Shown here: piece after piece, positions 1-12,321 of the stretch
Layout of the letters: every line of letters starts with the position of its first letter
Numbering within the stretch: position 1 is the stretch's first letter
From: Aspidiotus rigidus
Taxonomy: Eukaryota > Arthropoda > Insecta > Hemiptera > Diaspididae
DNA length: 64,000 nucleotides
Assembly (NCBI GenBank): GCA_035079385.1
Contig: JAVHKY010000013.1
Span: 2,108,001-2,172,000, forward strand
Direction: 5' to 3'
Position numbers and translations under genes: made by a program
Notes under the pieces: model-generated
Seen by the model: only the letters and a program-made list of their open reading frames with translations
Databases searched by the model: none
What the model was told of the DNA's origin: nothing

Positions 1-369
1 CTTTCTCGATTTCGAATTATTTTTAAATTCTGTGCAATGTTAAACGAATATTCGATTTTTAAAATACACCGTCGATCTTCATATTTTCTTTATTCTTCCA
101 TAATGAAAAAATATAAACTTTCCAGTCCTTTTAATGGGGTTCGACCAATGCAGTTATCTCGCTATCAGGATACCCTATTCCTAATGGAAGGGAAAGGTGG
201 AATGGATAATTAAAGATAATTCAGTTTGGAAGCAATAGACATCAAAGTAGACAAAACACGTTTCTGAACTTTCAGACTACTTTTCATTTTAAGACCACCA
301 TCCATTACGATAAGAATCAGGCAAACGAGTATGCAATGTGATAAAGGGGAAGAGCCTCCTATAGACACG
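1..369. repeat. Diverged dispersed repeat, no gene seen
   Basis: No credible coding exon is visible. The stretch at about 306-356 (AGGCAAACGAGTATGCAATG and what follows) resembles 49,136-49,175, so this is part of a dispersed repeat into which the hAT element at 378 later inserted. I cannot place the left edge. Confidence 0.4.
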
Positions 370-377
370 CAAAGAAG

Positions 378-982
378 CAAGGGTGTTAGAGACTGGAGGC
401 ACTTTGCCTTTGCCTCCGCCTCACGAGGCTTGCAGGCGCTCCCAGGGATACTTTTGGGGGCATCTGGTGCTACCATTTTGCCTTCGAAGGTACCTTTCTT
501 CCACCTAGAGGCTTGGAGGTGCTTCCAAGGACCCTTCGGGAGGCATTTTTTTTTTCAACCGTATTCTATTCATTGAAACCTCACTGAGCCACTTTGATGC
601 TAGCGCTGCTCGGTTCGAATAAAAGCCAAAGTTTTTAAAACACGTTCTGAGTATCATCAGTCATCTGGCAACACTGATAATCCAATATGCTAAATCTCGT
701 CACACTGATGAACATTACAACTTTTTCCGGAGGCGTCTCCGAAGGCATCTTATGAGGCGTCTTTGGAGGCGTCTTCGACACTGCCTCCGGAGGCATTTTC
801 TCCAATTTCAGTAATTGCGCTGGAGGCACTTGGACGTGCCTCCAGAGTCCAAAGACACACTTTGGAGGTCAGAAGGAGCCTCCAAGGAGTCTACTGAAAG
901 CAACCATAGAATAAGGAGGGTCATTTACTGTATTTGTTCCGGAGGCGGTGGCCTCAAAAAAAAAATGCCTCCAACACCCTTG
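378..982. mobile_element. Non-autonomous hAT element (MITE), 605 bp
   Basis: The ends are exact 10-bp inverted repeats, CAAGGGTGTT and AACACCCTTG. They are flanked by a perfect 8-bp direct repeat CAAAGAAG (370-377 and 983-990), the target duplication length of hAT transposases. The interior is packed with GGAGGC/GCCTCC motifs in both orientations, as in the subterminal transposase-binding repeats of hATs. No transposase frame is present, so mobilisation in trans is inferred. Confidence 0.85.
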
Positions 983-1057
983 CAAAGAAGTATGTTTATA
1001 TTTCCAGGAAAGCATACCTGCAGCAAGCAAGTCTGCATAGAACAAAATCATTGTTGT

Positions 1058-1905
1058 TAGTGATGGGCAATGGTTGATAGTTTCATGCTATCAATAGTCC
1101 CGATAGTTTTTCTTGAAAGTAGGTATTGATACTATGGGTAGTTCGGATGGAGAATGTCAATCAAGAGAAAAGTACCTATGCTACATAGGAGATGGATACC
1201 TTTTCCTGATCGTTATTTTTTAAAGTCTGTCAAAGAATGCATCTCAGTATTACCAGATGACGGACGCGACTGGAAGAAATCATAAAAATGTCGTGCCATG
1301 CCCATTAATTGCACAAATGCTACCGTTAAGGAACTATAATATAAGATATGTATGCACAAGTGATAAGGAGAAGGTCGTCGCCAAGTTGATAAAGTGGAAG
1401 GAGGAGAAGTTTCTGGAGGTTTCAGGAATGCGGTGAGAGAAATTTAAAATATCAAACATCGAATTTTGATTAATTGGAAAGATTATATTTGTGGAGACAA
1501 AAAAATGAATGATTTCTCGTTTATTTTTTTGTCGTTAGCATTTTTGTATTTAATATTTGATGTTAAAAATTATTTTAGGATACTAAGACTCCTCTTTCTA
1601 CTTTATCAACACGGTGACGGTCCTATTCTTATCACTTGCGCATACCTACCTTATGTAGTTCTTTAGTACCGCCTGACTGATCTTATAATTCATTGAACTG
1701 ACATGACGCACATTTTCAATTTTCACTTGTCAGTTCGCACCAATTTCATGATTTTTGATGAGAAAAGAAAAAATTTTCAAACTATCGTTAGTTTCTTAAA
1801 ATCGACGATACTACCGCTGTTTTTTTTTTTTTTTTTATAATACTATCGTTAGTCCCGATGGTTTTTTAGTATCTATCGATAGTCTATCGATAACTCCCAA
1901 CACTA
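1058..1905. mobile_element. Second hAT-like MITE, 848 bp
   Basis: The ends are TAGTGATGGG and CCCAACACTA (9 of 10 inverted match), flanked by ATTGTTGT (1050-1057) and ATTGTTAT (1906-1913), an 8-bp duplication with one mismatch. Subterminal CTATCGATAG-type palindromes and GTCCCGAT motifs recur near both ends. A 66-codon open stretch inside (1466-1666) has no recognisable domain. Confidence 0.75.
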
Positions 1906-2500
1906 ATTGTTATTTATATTTCTTATTCAATATCCGACGTCACGGGGAAACGGTCTCGTCGATGATTTGTCTTCAACATTAAGCTATTGTAGTTCTCGTA
2001 CGGTATATTAAGGGAAAAACCACTATAGTTTGTTGATGAAGAAATGGAGAAAGGGATTTTCAGAAAACGTCCGCGTGGAAACTTTGTGTTGTTATCAATA
2101 ACTTTGACCTTGAAGTGCCCGGGAAGTTGAAATATTATTTTTTACCATCGAGCTGTATACATATAAGATCGTCGAAATAAAACACTAAACGACCTAATTG
2201 AATGCCAATTTGTTCACAGGGAATTCAATAACGAAGTCGTTTATGAGAGAAGTGACAGCATCGATCGACAAAACATAAGTGACGAACGTCGAAATGTAAG
2301 TAGGATAATCGGACTAAAGGAAAGACAGGATGAGACCAGAAAGAGACATAGAGGCGAATTAAATGATCAACAAGAATAGACGAGTCATAGATGTAGATAG
2401 TACAAGTATGCGATCATACAACAATGAGGAGTCTTACATACATACAGATAATTAGATAATGATGTGATAGGGGCTTGAAAAAAATATATGAGCTTCATGG
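1906..2500. other. Intergenic, nothing recognised
   Basis: AT-rich sequence with no open frame of interest, no clear tandem repeat and no RNA gene that I can see. Confidence 0.5.
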
Positions 2501-3486
2501 AAATTGAGTGAGACGGGCAGGAATTTGTGATAATATTCATTTAATCGGACAATATAGAGGCTTAAGCATATTAATAACAATGAACAAAATGATATATAGC
2601 CAATTACAAATTAAAATTAGTGAAACTACAATATAAGCCGTTGGGCGGAAGCTTCGAAGTCCTTTTCATCGTATCGGTCAATATCTCTTTATCGCTGAAA
2701 AATCCCTTTCTGCAATATCATCATAGCAGGAAAAAAAAAGATCAGGAATTCGGTTAGCCTATTTCTCGATCACCAAAATGTTTTTAAGATTCAACTATAT
2801 CGCTGTGCTTACCTTATTGTGATTATCGATTAATCTAGAACGTAGGTAGCCTCATGGGGTCTGAATTTCCAAACTGAAAGTGTCAGGTATAAGAAATAAT
2901 TAGGTGGTCAATTCATTTTTTTTCTCCATAGATTGATATTAAATTCATGTAAAACTTCGGTTAAAATGATAACTTTTTGAGTTCAAGACTGGAAAAATGT
3001 TTTCTGATTTATTACCTAATGTGCTTCTGAGTTACGATTTGGAACATCAAAATCAGTCCATTTCCCACTACCAGAGGAAGACTCTCCCGTATTTGAGATG
3101 TTTATTTTTCCCTCTTTCAACCTTCTATATTATCATTGGAAAATTTTTTTCGGTTCACATGAATAAAAACGCGTTCCTTCGGTGCTTCGTTGTAAGACGC
3201 GAAGACGCGTTTTTTTACTTTAGGGCTTGAAGAGTTAGGTTACGCGCATGCGCGCATTTTGCATGCGTGTTCTTGGTCTATCTGATCTTTTAATAATTTT
3301 AAATATAACACTCGAATTTTTCCTTGTGTTCATTAATTGTAAGAAAATTACAATTTCGTTATTCTATGTGTGTTTCCATCAACAATGTTATGATGCTCTA
3401 ATAAAAAAGTGAAAATTTTAGTTATAGATCATCTCGCATTTGCGTTTTTATTCGTGAGAACCGAAAAATAGCGTACGCCACACGTG

Positions 3487-3576
3487 AACGGAGGAAAGCG
3501 ATACACTCGCGCTGCATGGCGGCCCTCGCCGCGGCTCGGGTCGCCAAAGCGCTCGTATAGAAATCGCTCTCCTCCG
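3487..3576. other. GC-rich imperfect hairpin
   Basis: A 90-bp GC-rich island in AT-rich DNA. Its ends, ACGGAGGAAAGCGAT and ATCGCTCTCCTCCGT, pair as a 15-bp stem with one mismatch around a CG-rich centre. It could be a small inverted-repeat transposon or a structured RNA; I do not recognise a family. Confidence 0.4.
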
Positions 3577-3813
3577 TCCCTTATAGCGTAATATACTATT
3601 TCGCTGTCACTACTTTTTTTCACGTTCGAGAAAAAGAACTGCTCAGTCAGTTGAATATTATTCAACTTATCAATCTATTTATTCCTTGTTTTCTTTCTGT
3701 GATTTTGCTTCTGGGTTGCAACACTCGGAAAAAAAATGGCTCATGATGATGAAACATCACGTCGCTTTATAAACACTGCACGAGAATTATTGAATAAATT
3801 AAAAATATTCACC

Positions 3814-3910
3814 ATGAATTTCGAAGAAGAGAATTCCATATATTCAGTTGCGAAATGATTTGAATGTGTGAGTCCATAGGTACGACCACATTGGAGATAT
3901 GAAAAAAAGA
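3814..3910 (+). pseudogene. Fossil MNFEED reading frame, unit 1
   Basis: The sequence begins ATGAATTTCGAAGAAGA, like the four related copies in this window, but an indel and stop codons break the frame after about ten codons. It is included because the five copies share its position relative to the proline-rich genes, on the opposite strand. What it once encoded is unknown. Confidence 0.45.
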
Positions 3911-4654
3911 AAGACCGCTATATTTTTCTCGATAAAATTATAAACACGACATGGTCCCAAGACAAACTCTTTTCACGTTTGGTGTGGTTCATAAATTATT
4001 TGTTACCTAAACCAATAATTTTTGTTCACAAAGTTGAAAGGTCAAGAAGAAAATTTTGATTTTTCCTCTAAAGGTTTACATATCATTTTGAACTACATGA
4101 CATCCTATTACGAGGGAGGTTTTTGATCCTAAAAATTATAAAATAGTTTTTGTTCAAAATAATAAAAGGACTTGTCCAGACGAATATATCATAAACACAA
4201 TAATGAGCTTGAAAGCACTGTCGTCTTAAAAATTTTTTTATTACTTATACGACGATCGACGTTTCGAACGTACACACGTTCTTCTTCAGGATCGATAAAT
4301 ACTACAATGAGTAAAGCTATTAACAGGAACAAAACGGAGTAGCAGCACAGGGAGCGTGAAAGAACAAGAAAGAAAGTAGATTACTCACGATTATTATACG
4401 AGTAAATCGCTGGCGAATAAAAGTTACTAATCCTGTAGCTGTCGGTTTTAAAGTTTATACTGTCCTTACATTTCATAATTTCTATCGCTTCACGAATTTT
4501 TCTTTTCCTATCATGCTTTTCGAAGCAACAAATGGTTTTTTGTATCATATCTTTTCTCCAACTTCTTCAACCCCCCCCCCCTCCAGAAAAATTTCCTGGC
4601 TACGCCACTGAATTTGTAATACCGGTAACATGCGACTTTTAAAGATATACTTAC

Positions 4655-4839
4655 GTAGTAGGTGGGGGTGGTGGTGGTGGTGGTGGTGGAGGAGGAGGAG
4701 GTGGTGGTGTTGGCGGTGGCGGAGTCGGAGATGGACCTGTTTCTAAATCTGGATCCGGTTCCGCTTGAATTATGCAGATCGCTATTGCTACCAAAATAAA
4801 GAATAGAAACGAATACTTGTAAAACTTCGTGCTGAACAT
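4655..4839 (-). CDS. Secreted proline-rich peptide, paralog 1 (first coding exon)
   Basis: The exon starts at ATG 4839, directly after an acceptor-like TTTCAG, and ends at donor AC|GTAAGT in phase 2. Residues 1-26 form a signal peptide (MFSTKFYKYS, a hydrophobic stretch, then AICIIQA); predicted cleavage after QA leaves EPDPDLETG followed by a run of about 20 prolines broken by threonine. The phase-2 donor and QAEPDP motif match the other four paralogs. A second exon could not be found, because a repeat sits in the intron just downstream. The function is unknown; short secreted proline-rich peptides can be antimicrobial, structural or salivary, and nothing here decides between these. Confidence 0.65.
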
Positions 4840-5058
4840 TTTTCTGAAAATTGAAATTTATTGATGAATCCGATTGTTGTAGGTAACACAAAAACGCTTC
4901 GAAGATAATTGAGAAAAATTTCAGAACTCGAACTTGGCAAATGATGCAGAAGGATGTTTTTTGTACTCGAAAATTCACTTTAAATATCCGCTCTCATTCG
5001 AAAACTGAATAAATGAAGATTGAACACGACCGCTCGTTCTCATTGTCGAGAATGAACA

Positions 5059-5069
5059 CCTTTTTTATA
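5059..5069 (-). promoter_or_regulatory. Probable TATA box of proline-rich paralog 1
   Basis: TATAAAAAAGG on the minus strand, about 220 bp upstream of the ATG. It corresponds to the TATAAAAAG boxes of the other four paralogs, which lie 100-140 bp from their ATG. The transcription start is not visible. Confidence 0.4.
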
Positions 5070-5119
5070 TTTGAAAATTCTGTTTTAAGTTTAAATAAAT
5101 GGTTGGTTTGCTCTACATA

Positions 5120-5960
5120 AAAATTTTATTTTTTAGTTTTCTTTTCATGTCAACATACGAAAAATCAAGAGTTTTCACGCTCTCAACAAATTTTTCGGGA
5201 ACAAGTCCTGCACCTGATTGAATTGAAAAAATAGAAAGGTGCTGCAGCAGGTCATCAAATATGATGTTCATAAATAGAAAATCGTCTTCTAATACAACAA
5301 ATACCTCTGCGCCAATTCCACACGATGAACCAATGTCGACTTCAAAACAAATCGTTATTTTAACCAAAAATCTATTCAAAATTGAATGTCGATTGAATTC
5401 CACACAGTTTCGACTACAAATGACCCAAAATGACTGAAATTCGACTCAAAATCGACCGCTTCTTCGTACCATCGACTCAACATATCGTCGATATCAAAAT
5501 TAAGTTGCTGACCTTCGGTATTAGCTAAATGTCGACTGAAAATTTATACCGAATTTAGGTCGATTATACGTACATCATTCATCGGCAAAAGACTCGCGTC
5601 AATTGATGTTGAAATTGCATAGGCTTCAAGTGCACTGTCTGATAGGGTTTCAGAATGGTGACGAGGTCAAAGTTGAATTGACTTCTCAACGTCTGATGAA
5701 AGTCGACGACGAAATCCCGTTATGACTCGGCCATTGCCGCACTAGTCAAACATAATTAAAATTTTCGATGGCCGAATAATTACGAATACGCATTCTATCC
5801 GCAAATAGCAAAGTCAGCATAAGTCCATCTAAAATCGACTAGTGAACATTTCCAGAGCGATACAAATCGACGGTATCGTGGGACGAAACGTGCGAATTTA
5901 GCTGGACAAGATTTAGGTTTGTTAGTTGGAAAAGTCTGAACAAAAAAAAATAAAAGAATG
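5120..5960. repeat. TCGAC-rich repeat region
   Basis: The motif (A/G)TCGAC(T)T or AAAATCGAC recurs at 5-60-bp spacing on both strands between about 5,330 and 5,900. The same texture returns at 32,190-32,970, so this looks like a dispersed repeat built of short submotifs. A 96-codon minus-strand open stretch at 5,113-5,403 has no domain and is not called. Confidence 0.45.
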
Positions 5961-8377
5961 CAAATCACTCGTAAATTGATACAAATATTCTCTAGATGGG
6001 TTTGAAGACCCGGTCTATGTGTGGTTTAGCGGAATGTGTCAGATACCGAACTATGTCGATGTGTTGCCATATAAAAAGGCGCTGAGTTAGGTTGATGTTA
6101 GTAAAATTTGAATTCAAGACCTAATTGCTAGTGTAATCGTTGATGAAGTCTGGCCCATTAGGAGAGTCTAAAATTAGTGATAAAATGAAGGAGTATAACT
6201 TCACAAATTGAAATAAAAAACAAAAGTTCTAAGCAGTTTGTATTAGTTAGGAACGTGGATCTCTTCATTGGAAATATAAAAATTCAGTCACCAGAAGTCG
6301 CGGAATTATACCCGGCGCGCGTCATAATTTGATTAATTAAAAATACCAAAAAATAAAATTATTTTATTGTTTCATGGAAATTGAGATTATCATCTTGAAA
6401 AATTTTTATTGACTTTCGCTTCGCAATTCTGCTGCACCTTCAGTATATTGCTGTATGATAATCTGTAACAAGAACTTTCTTATTCAATGGATTTTTGTAG
6501 GTCAGTTCTTGGTGGAGGTGGTATATGCCACCTTCCAGAAAAGTCATTGCAAAGCTTCGTTCTTTTTTTTTGCAGTCGGGAGACGAAAATCGGCTTCGAT
6601 TTCCAGAGTCTAGCACATGAACTCAGTTTTCACCGCGACTTTAAAAGATATAAATTCCGGTGTCTCGGTTTCTGAATGAACAAATTAATATCTTGTCTTA
6701 ATACCATTTATAATATGAAAGTCAAACTGTTTATGAGGGAGCGGTATGGACCGGAACAACTCTAATTTTCGTGTAAGGTTACCTCCTCGTTCAGATGAGT
6801 CTTTTCTCCAAAACTTTAATCGTATAAAACAAGTTCCATGCTCTCGAAATATATAATTTAGCTGAGGAATCGACATTTTTCCTAATCCCACTCGTATCGT
6901 ACAGCTCGAAAGTCGAAATTTTATCAGGAAACCTGTTTTAAAATTTTTTACTCTCTGCCGCCTTTCTCCGACCCACCAGCGGGAGACATACTTATTTGTT
7001 TATTAGAAGGGATACTTGAAAAAATTCCGGTCATCGAGCAATATAATCAGGATGAGAACTTGGACGAATTTTTATTTTCGAGCAATGTTACTCCCCTCTG
7101 ATTAGTAGTGAGGATCTTATGATTATACATGATGTCTTCATTTCGTCACATCCTAGTGACGTCCTGTCGACCTCCATATCCCTCAGAAAATAAATCCTCA
7201 TTCCTTTTAATTTTTTCAAGTCCCACATCTCTCACAATAATATAGCCTGAGAGTCAATTTCTTTCTCCAATTCCGTTCCTCGAATATTTCCAGAGTCAAA
7301 ATTTCTCCAAACCCTCTCCTCAATTTGTCTTGCCTAAAAATTTGTAAAATTCCAAGCTAGAGAATAGAAAAGTTTTTTCTCGTTTACGCGGACGCAGACG
7401 AGTTCGTAGAAATCTCTGAAAGGGACCCAAGTAAGATTACTAGCGCGTTGCTTGCTACAAAATTGTCTCATTTGTGGTTTCGATAGAAAATATGCACTTT
7501 TATTATACTCTCGTCGACTGGACATCATTACAACCTTTCCAGCCTGAATTTCGTATATTTCCTCCATGTATATTCTCTATTCTAAGAAAAAAAATTTTAA
7601 AAAGTAGAATGTAAGATCCAACAGCCAGGAACTATGAAAGCAAATGAAGATATTCGTAAAAGAATGAAAAAAAAACAAATACGACTATCCAAATACATAC
7701 GAACCGACTCTAGCAGAAAAACATCATTATGTACAAAGATGTCTTCCAAGGTGAGACAAATCATGATCGCGACACTGTACTATTCCGCGTGTTTGCCTTT
7801 TCAACGTTTGATCACTTTGAATTATTATCTTGTAATTTATGTATATCACACAACCAAATTTCAACGAATATTGTAATATTAAGGCACCCCTTCCTTCATC
7901 ACTACATTCTCTGTCATCATGACGAAACAATGAACGAATTTCCTATCCTGTTGAAGAGCCTTTTACGATAAAGGTATCCTACTCAGAAAAAAAAGAATAA
8001 GAGAAACAAGTTAATTTAATTCAAATTGTGAGCAATATCAGCCGTCTTTTCGAAGAATTTCAGTTCCAACTGGTGTAGGGGTTATTAGGATAAGAAACCA
8101 CCTCATACGCAGTTCAAAAGCAACAGTTTGCATTTCGCATGGTTGTTTATAGGCGGTACATGACAGAGTCTTCCCGAATAAATTCTAGAGTCTTCAGTGT
8201 TGATAACCCTGTGTACAAAGGCCATTATGGTCTAATTTTGTGGTTTCTGTTTTCTAATTGTATGAATTTTAGAGACAAATAGTCGAAAGAAAAAACGTGC
8301 TTTCGAAAATTCTCTACAACTTGAATTCTGATTTCATTTTTCTTTATAGAAGATTGCTTACCTTTAAAAAAAAAATT
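5960..8377. other. Intergenic with relics of the 45-bp repeat family
   Basis: No gene is supported. Near 6,845-6,945 there is one diverged monomer of the 45-bp family (CCACTCGTATCGTACAGCTC onward) followed by AGGAAACCTGTTTT, the terminal motif of the repeat-bearing element at 8,378. Open stretches of 60-80 codons here are short, mutually overlapping and featureless. Confidence 0.45.
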
Positions 8378-9942
8378 ACGGCTTCCTTAACGAAGTTAAA
8401 CGAGGAACGCAGGGAACCTGTTTTATGATTCGAATGAGATTTGGTATTGAAAATTCAAGGAAGCCTAGATTTGGAGAAAGGTAGTAAAAAGAAGGCCTAG
8501 ACCAACTCCAAATTTTTCCAAGTCCCCCTCCTATCATATATGGCTCGAGAGTCGAAATTTTTTCTAAGTCCCCCTCCTATCATATATGGCTCGAGAGTCG
8601 AAATTTTTCCAAGTCCCCCTTCTATCATATATGGCTCGAGAGTCGAAATTCTTCTAAGTCCCCCTCCTATCATATATAGCTCGAGAGTCGAAATTTTTCT
8701 AAGTCCCCCTTCTATCATATATAGCTCGGAAGTCGAAATTTTTCTAAGTCCCCCTTCTATCATATATAGCTCGAAAGTCGAAATTTTTCTAAGTCTTCCT
8801 CCTATCATATATAGCTCGAGAGTCGAAATTTTTTTAAGTCCCCCTTCTATCATATATAGCTCGAAAGTCGAAATTTTTCTAAGTCCTTCTCCTATCATAT
8901 ATGGCTCGAGAGTCGAAATTTTTCTAAGTCTTCCTCCTATCATATATGGCTCGAGAGTCGAAATTTTTCTAAGTCCCCCTTCTATCATATATAGCTCGAA
9001 AGTCGAAATTTTTCTAAGTCCTTCTCCTATCATATATGGCTCGAGGGTCGAAATTTTTCTAAGTTTTTCGCTGGACGGCGGACGGCGGACGGCGCACGGC
9101 AGATTTCTCAAATAGCCCCCCATAAAACAGGTTCCCTGTTAAAATGATGACAATCAGACTGATTAGCGCTTACACAACTACAGTGGCGAATCCTCACTTT
9201 TAACAGGAAACCTGTTCTTTGGGGGGAAGTAATTTGAAAAAAAAAGGCCCGTCCAGCAAAACCTAGGATTTAGAAAATTTTCGACCTCCTTGCTGTATAT
9301 AATAGGAGAGGGGCTTGGAAAAATTTCGAACTCCGAACTCTATACAACAGGAGGGGGACTTGGAAAAATAAAACGAAGAAAGTACCCGGCCCAAAACAGG
9401 TTCCCTGTTTGCCTCGATTAACACATAAGTTGATGAAGGTAACCCCGAGCAGCTAACGGAGTAGGTTGCGAGTTTTTTTTTCGTTACATCACATTAATTT
9501 CAGATTATGAAGGGAACCTCTCAGAAATGAGATTGGCCTGATCGCTTCGCTCGTTCGCTCACTAGACTACTTCCCTGTCGTAAGATATCGTGTTATTATA
9601 CATACAAAAAGACCACGCTGTCCTTTGTCTTGCAGTCTTTTAACAGGGAACCTGTTTTATGGGGATGGATGGGGGGAGGCGGGTTGAGAAAATCGCCGTG
9701 CGCCGTCCGATGTAAAACTTGGAAAAATTTCGATTCTCGACCTATATATTTTGAAGTCCTTAAAATAGTTCCAGGTCTTTGATGACATCCTATTTTATAC
9801 AAGGTTTATAGTAATTCTAGGCCTCCTTCAAACTAGCTTTATACATATAGGTGTAGGCTTGTTTGAATTCTCATACCAAAACCAATTTGACTCATAAAAC
9901 AGGTTCCCTGCGTTCTTCGTTCAACTTCGTTAAGGAAGCCGT
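8378..9942. mobile_element. Inverted-repeat element carrying the 45-bp minisatellite
   Basis: About 80 bp at the left end (ACGGCTTCCTTAACGAAGTT through GGGAACCTGTTTTATG to a GGTATTGAAAATTC block) recur inverted at the right end (GAATTCTCATACC to AACTTCGTTAAGGAAGCCGT). Between them lie the tandem array, GGACGGC repeats and several internal AACAGGTTCCCTG motifs, so the element may be a nest of copies. No transposase is present. Related ends occur at 19,490, 33,845, 34,080 and 42,965. No clear target duplication was seen. Confidence 0.6.
8519..9065 (+). repeat. 45-bp minisatellite, array 1 (about 12 copies)
   Basis: The unit reads AAGTCCCCCTCCTATCATAT then ATGGCTCGAGAGTCGAAATTTTTCT with point variants. 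Because 45 is divisible by three, several frames stay open on both strands, giving spurious repetitive 190-208-residue open stretches; these are not genes. It is followed by GGACGGC repeats at 9,073-9,098. Confidence 0.9.
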
Positions 9943-10664
9943 CGCGTCGTTTTTCTTTTCATTTTTCCTTTTTTTTTCTCTCTCCTTTTTTTGAGTCTTA
10001 CTTTCGAAATCTTGAAACGTATTATCTTTCGTTTCTCCCGTCGTTGGTGGTACACGTCGCCACTGCACAGATATGTTCTAATCTAAGCCTCGCAATTAGC
10101 GTTGATAATAATCGTGGAGAGTTCGCTTTGAACTTATTTCACATAAATATTGAAACGACATAACAATTAGTTTCTTGAAAATGCAATATTTTTCTCAAGC
10201 GATAACGTAAAAAAAGGCCCAAGCCAATCAGACGCAATGTCAATAGAACTAATACCGAATAGCGGGGGTGCTGCGCGTTAGGAGGAAACTTAAGCTTATG
10301 ACTTTACAGAAAATTTGATAAGTACCACGAGTAACTCGATTTAGAACTCATTGCTTACAAGATTATAGTTTGAGTTTAAAAATTAAAGCTACGTATAAGC
10401 CAGACGCACGGCGCTTACAGCAATGAATCTAAAAATAAAAAGAAATTGGTGCAACTGAAAAAACAAAAAAAAATAAAGCTCAAATTGGAACTTCAAACGT
10501 TATGGCTCAAATTTAAGACCTAAAGCTATAACCTGGTATTTTACGGCTTATACACTTTGGATATGGAAGCGTACCGTTTAAGTAACGCTCTCACTGAGCA
10601 GGATATTAGGGCTGTATTCATCAGTGCTTCAGTTTTCCAATATGATGCCTAGATTCAGATTCTA

Positions 10665-11446
10665 CAGGAGGCATGGTAAACCTGCGGTCCTCGGACCATA
10701 TGCGACCCGCAAAGAGCAACTGTGTTGGCCCACAAAGAAGAAATTAAAAATTGAAAAAAAAAAATTTTTACGAAATTTTTAGCCTGAATCACATCTTATC
10801 GGAATCGAAATACGATTATAGTACTTAATGATATAATTTGACTGAAAAAAAGTTCAAGTTTAGAAAACGTGAAATCAAATTTTCTTCAATGAGATTTATG
10901 CGTTTGTATGGCAATACTGAATAATTATAGTAATTGTGGGTGAAAATTAGTGACCTTCAGGAAGGTGTTCGTTAGTCCTACGACTTCTGTGCGATATTTT
11001 GAATGACCTCATCATCAAGAAAGAGTGTTCACAGGAATATAGAACCGGAAAGGTATAGGTCATAGGATTTGTAAGGCTGTCCACCGCAATCGTGTATAAG
11101 TATTGCAAGGGAGAAGTTTGTAGAGTGTTGAAGGCTCGAAACAGTTTTCATTTCAATGACTTCCATTTCATTTTTACTGAATATTCATCGGCATACAATG
11201 GATTTTCTAAATACGAGTACTGTTTACAAGCTGCTTTAAATCGGTAAATCCGAGTTCCAAGCTTCAATTGCTTCACGAACTTATTTGGAGGAACAGGGCT
11301 TACAGTGGGTCTCAATTCACAGCATGTTGAAAAGTGGGTGAAATTTGCTTTGAGTAGAATAATTGTGAAATTGTGTATATGCGGCCCGTGACCTTTGTCA
11401 GTAGCTGAAATGAGGCCCGCTAGTCATAAAAGATTGCCCACACCTG
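10665..11446. mobile_element. hAT-like remnant with GCGGCCCG-type ends
   Basis: The left end CAGGAGGCATGGTAAACCTG and the right end GATTGCCCACACCTG resemble the CAGTGGTGGGCAACCTGCGGCCC ends of hAT-type elements, and GCGACCCGC, GCGGCCCGTG and GGCCCGCTAG lie just inside. The left end also occurs in unit 3 (16,995-17,040), so it predates that duplication. No coding capacity remains. I could not confirm a target duplication. Confidence 0.5.
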
Positions 11447-12321
11447 CCCTACAACCAATTTGAAATTCTGCTTAAGGGTCTGCCTTCTAAGAGCGAAGAA
11501 ATACTGTTCGCTGGTTGGTGCAATTTGATCAAAAAGGTGAAGATGCGAGAAAAGTTCGGCAAAAGTTTGAAGGTTGAACTCATCAAAAATATAATATGAA
11601 ACTTTTCACTTTTACTGTACAAAACAATGTTTAGGGCGATAGAGTTGATTTCACATGTATAACCTCTCAAGGTCAAAAAGGCATATTCATCGTGTGTTCA
11701 CCTTATAGTGCGTTCTAAATATCGCCACTAGCGCTCCTATTAGATTCCAAATTCGTAGGTAGGTATTAAGCCGATGAAACTGAAAAAAGTTCACTCAGAA
11801 TTATTTATTTAATCAGATAGATGTAATACTAATAATATGCATGAATAATTAACAGATAACTACTAGGAAACCAACTAGGAATAGAAACTACAGCTACGCA
11901 TTGTACAATCAGTTACTAGGTGTACAGTGTGGGCGCTGGAGAATAATTAAAAAATAAAAATTCTATACAAGTATTCTAAAAGACTGATATTCTTCCAATG
12001 AAGTTGGACATATACGTGTAGTTGTCATCTACCAAGATGATTTTACGATGGATCAGCCAGAAAACTGTACATTTTTGTGATTTGAGGTTTATGAACATAT
12101 TCTTGGATTTTTAATCTACTTATGTGTAGAGATTGAAAAGTCTTCAGAAAATGTTCGAAGTTTAACTCTGTTTCTGTACGTACCTACCTTTTTTATCATC
12201 CCTGAAACCGGACTTGTCTTCTACAATTCAAATCTGGAACGAGTAAACAGTAATTAAGTCTTTCGTAAGTAGGATTTTTTTTTTCCCTGCATCATAATAA
12301 TAATATGGGTTGGATTTTAGA

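Larger units (their letters stand above)
2500..5100. repeat. Segmental duplication unit 1 (oldest, most diverged)
   Basis: The unit shares the block order of the later units: a degenerate block at 2,630-2,830 resembling 23,515-23,880, then the MNFEED fossil at 3,814, then the proline-rich gene at 4,655. Similarity to the other units is patchy. A CAGTGGCGTAGCCAGG-type repeat end (complement of 4,595-4,610) has disturbed the intron of the proline-rich gene here. Confidence 0.6.

Noticed and set aside
4205..4310. CGACGTTTCGAAC...CGTTCTTCTTCAGG sequence resembling retroelement 3' ends
   Set aside because: Suggestive of a Penelope-like or LINE tail, but no coding part or duplicated flank supports it.
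4511..4978. 155-codon minus-strand frame with threonine/serine run
   Set aside because: It is a shifted frame over the proline codons of paralog 1; the proline frame has the signal peptide and the family-conserved donor.
8497..9123. 208- and 191-codon open frames on opposite strands
   Set aside because: Same cause: array 1 of the 45-bp minisatellite.
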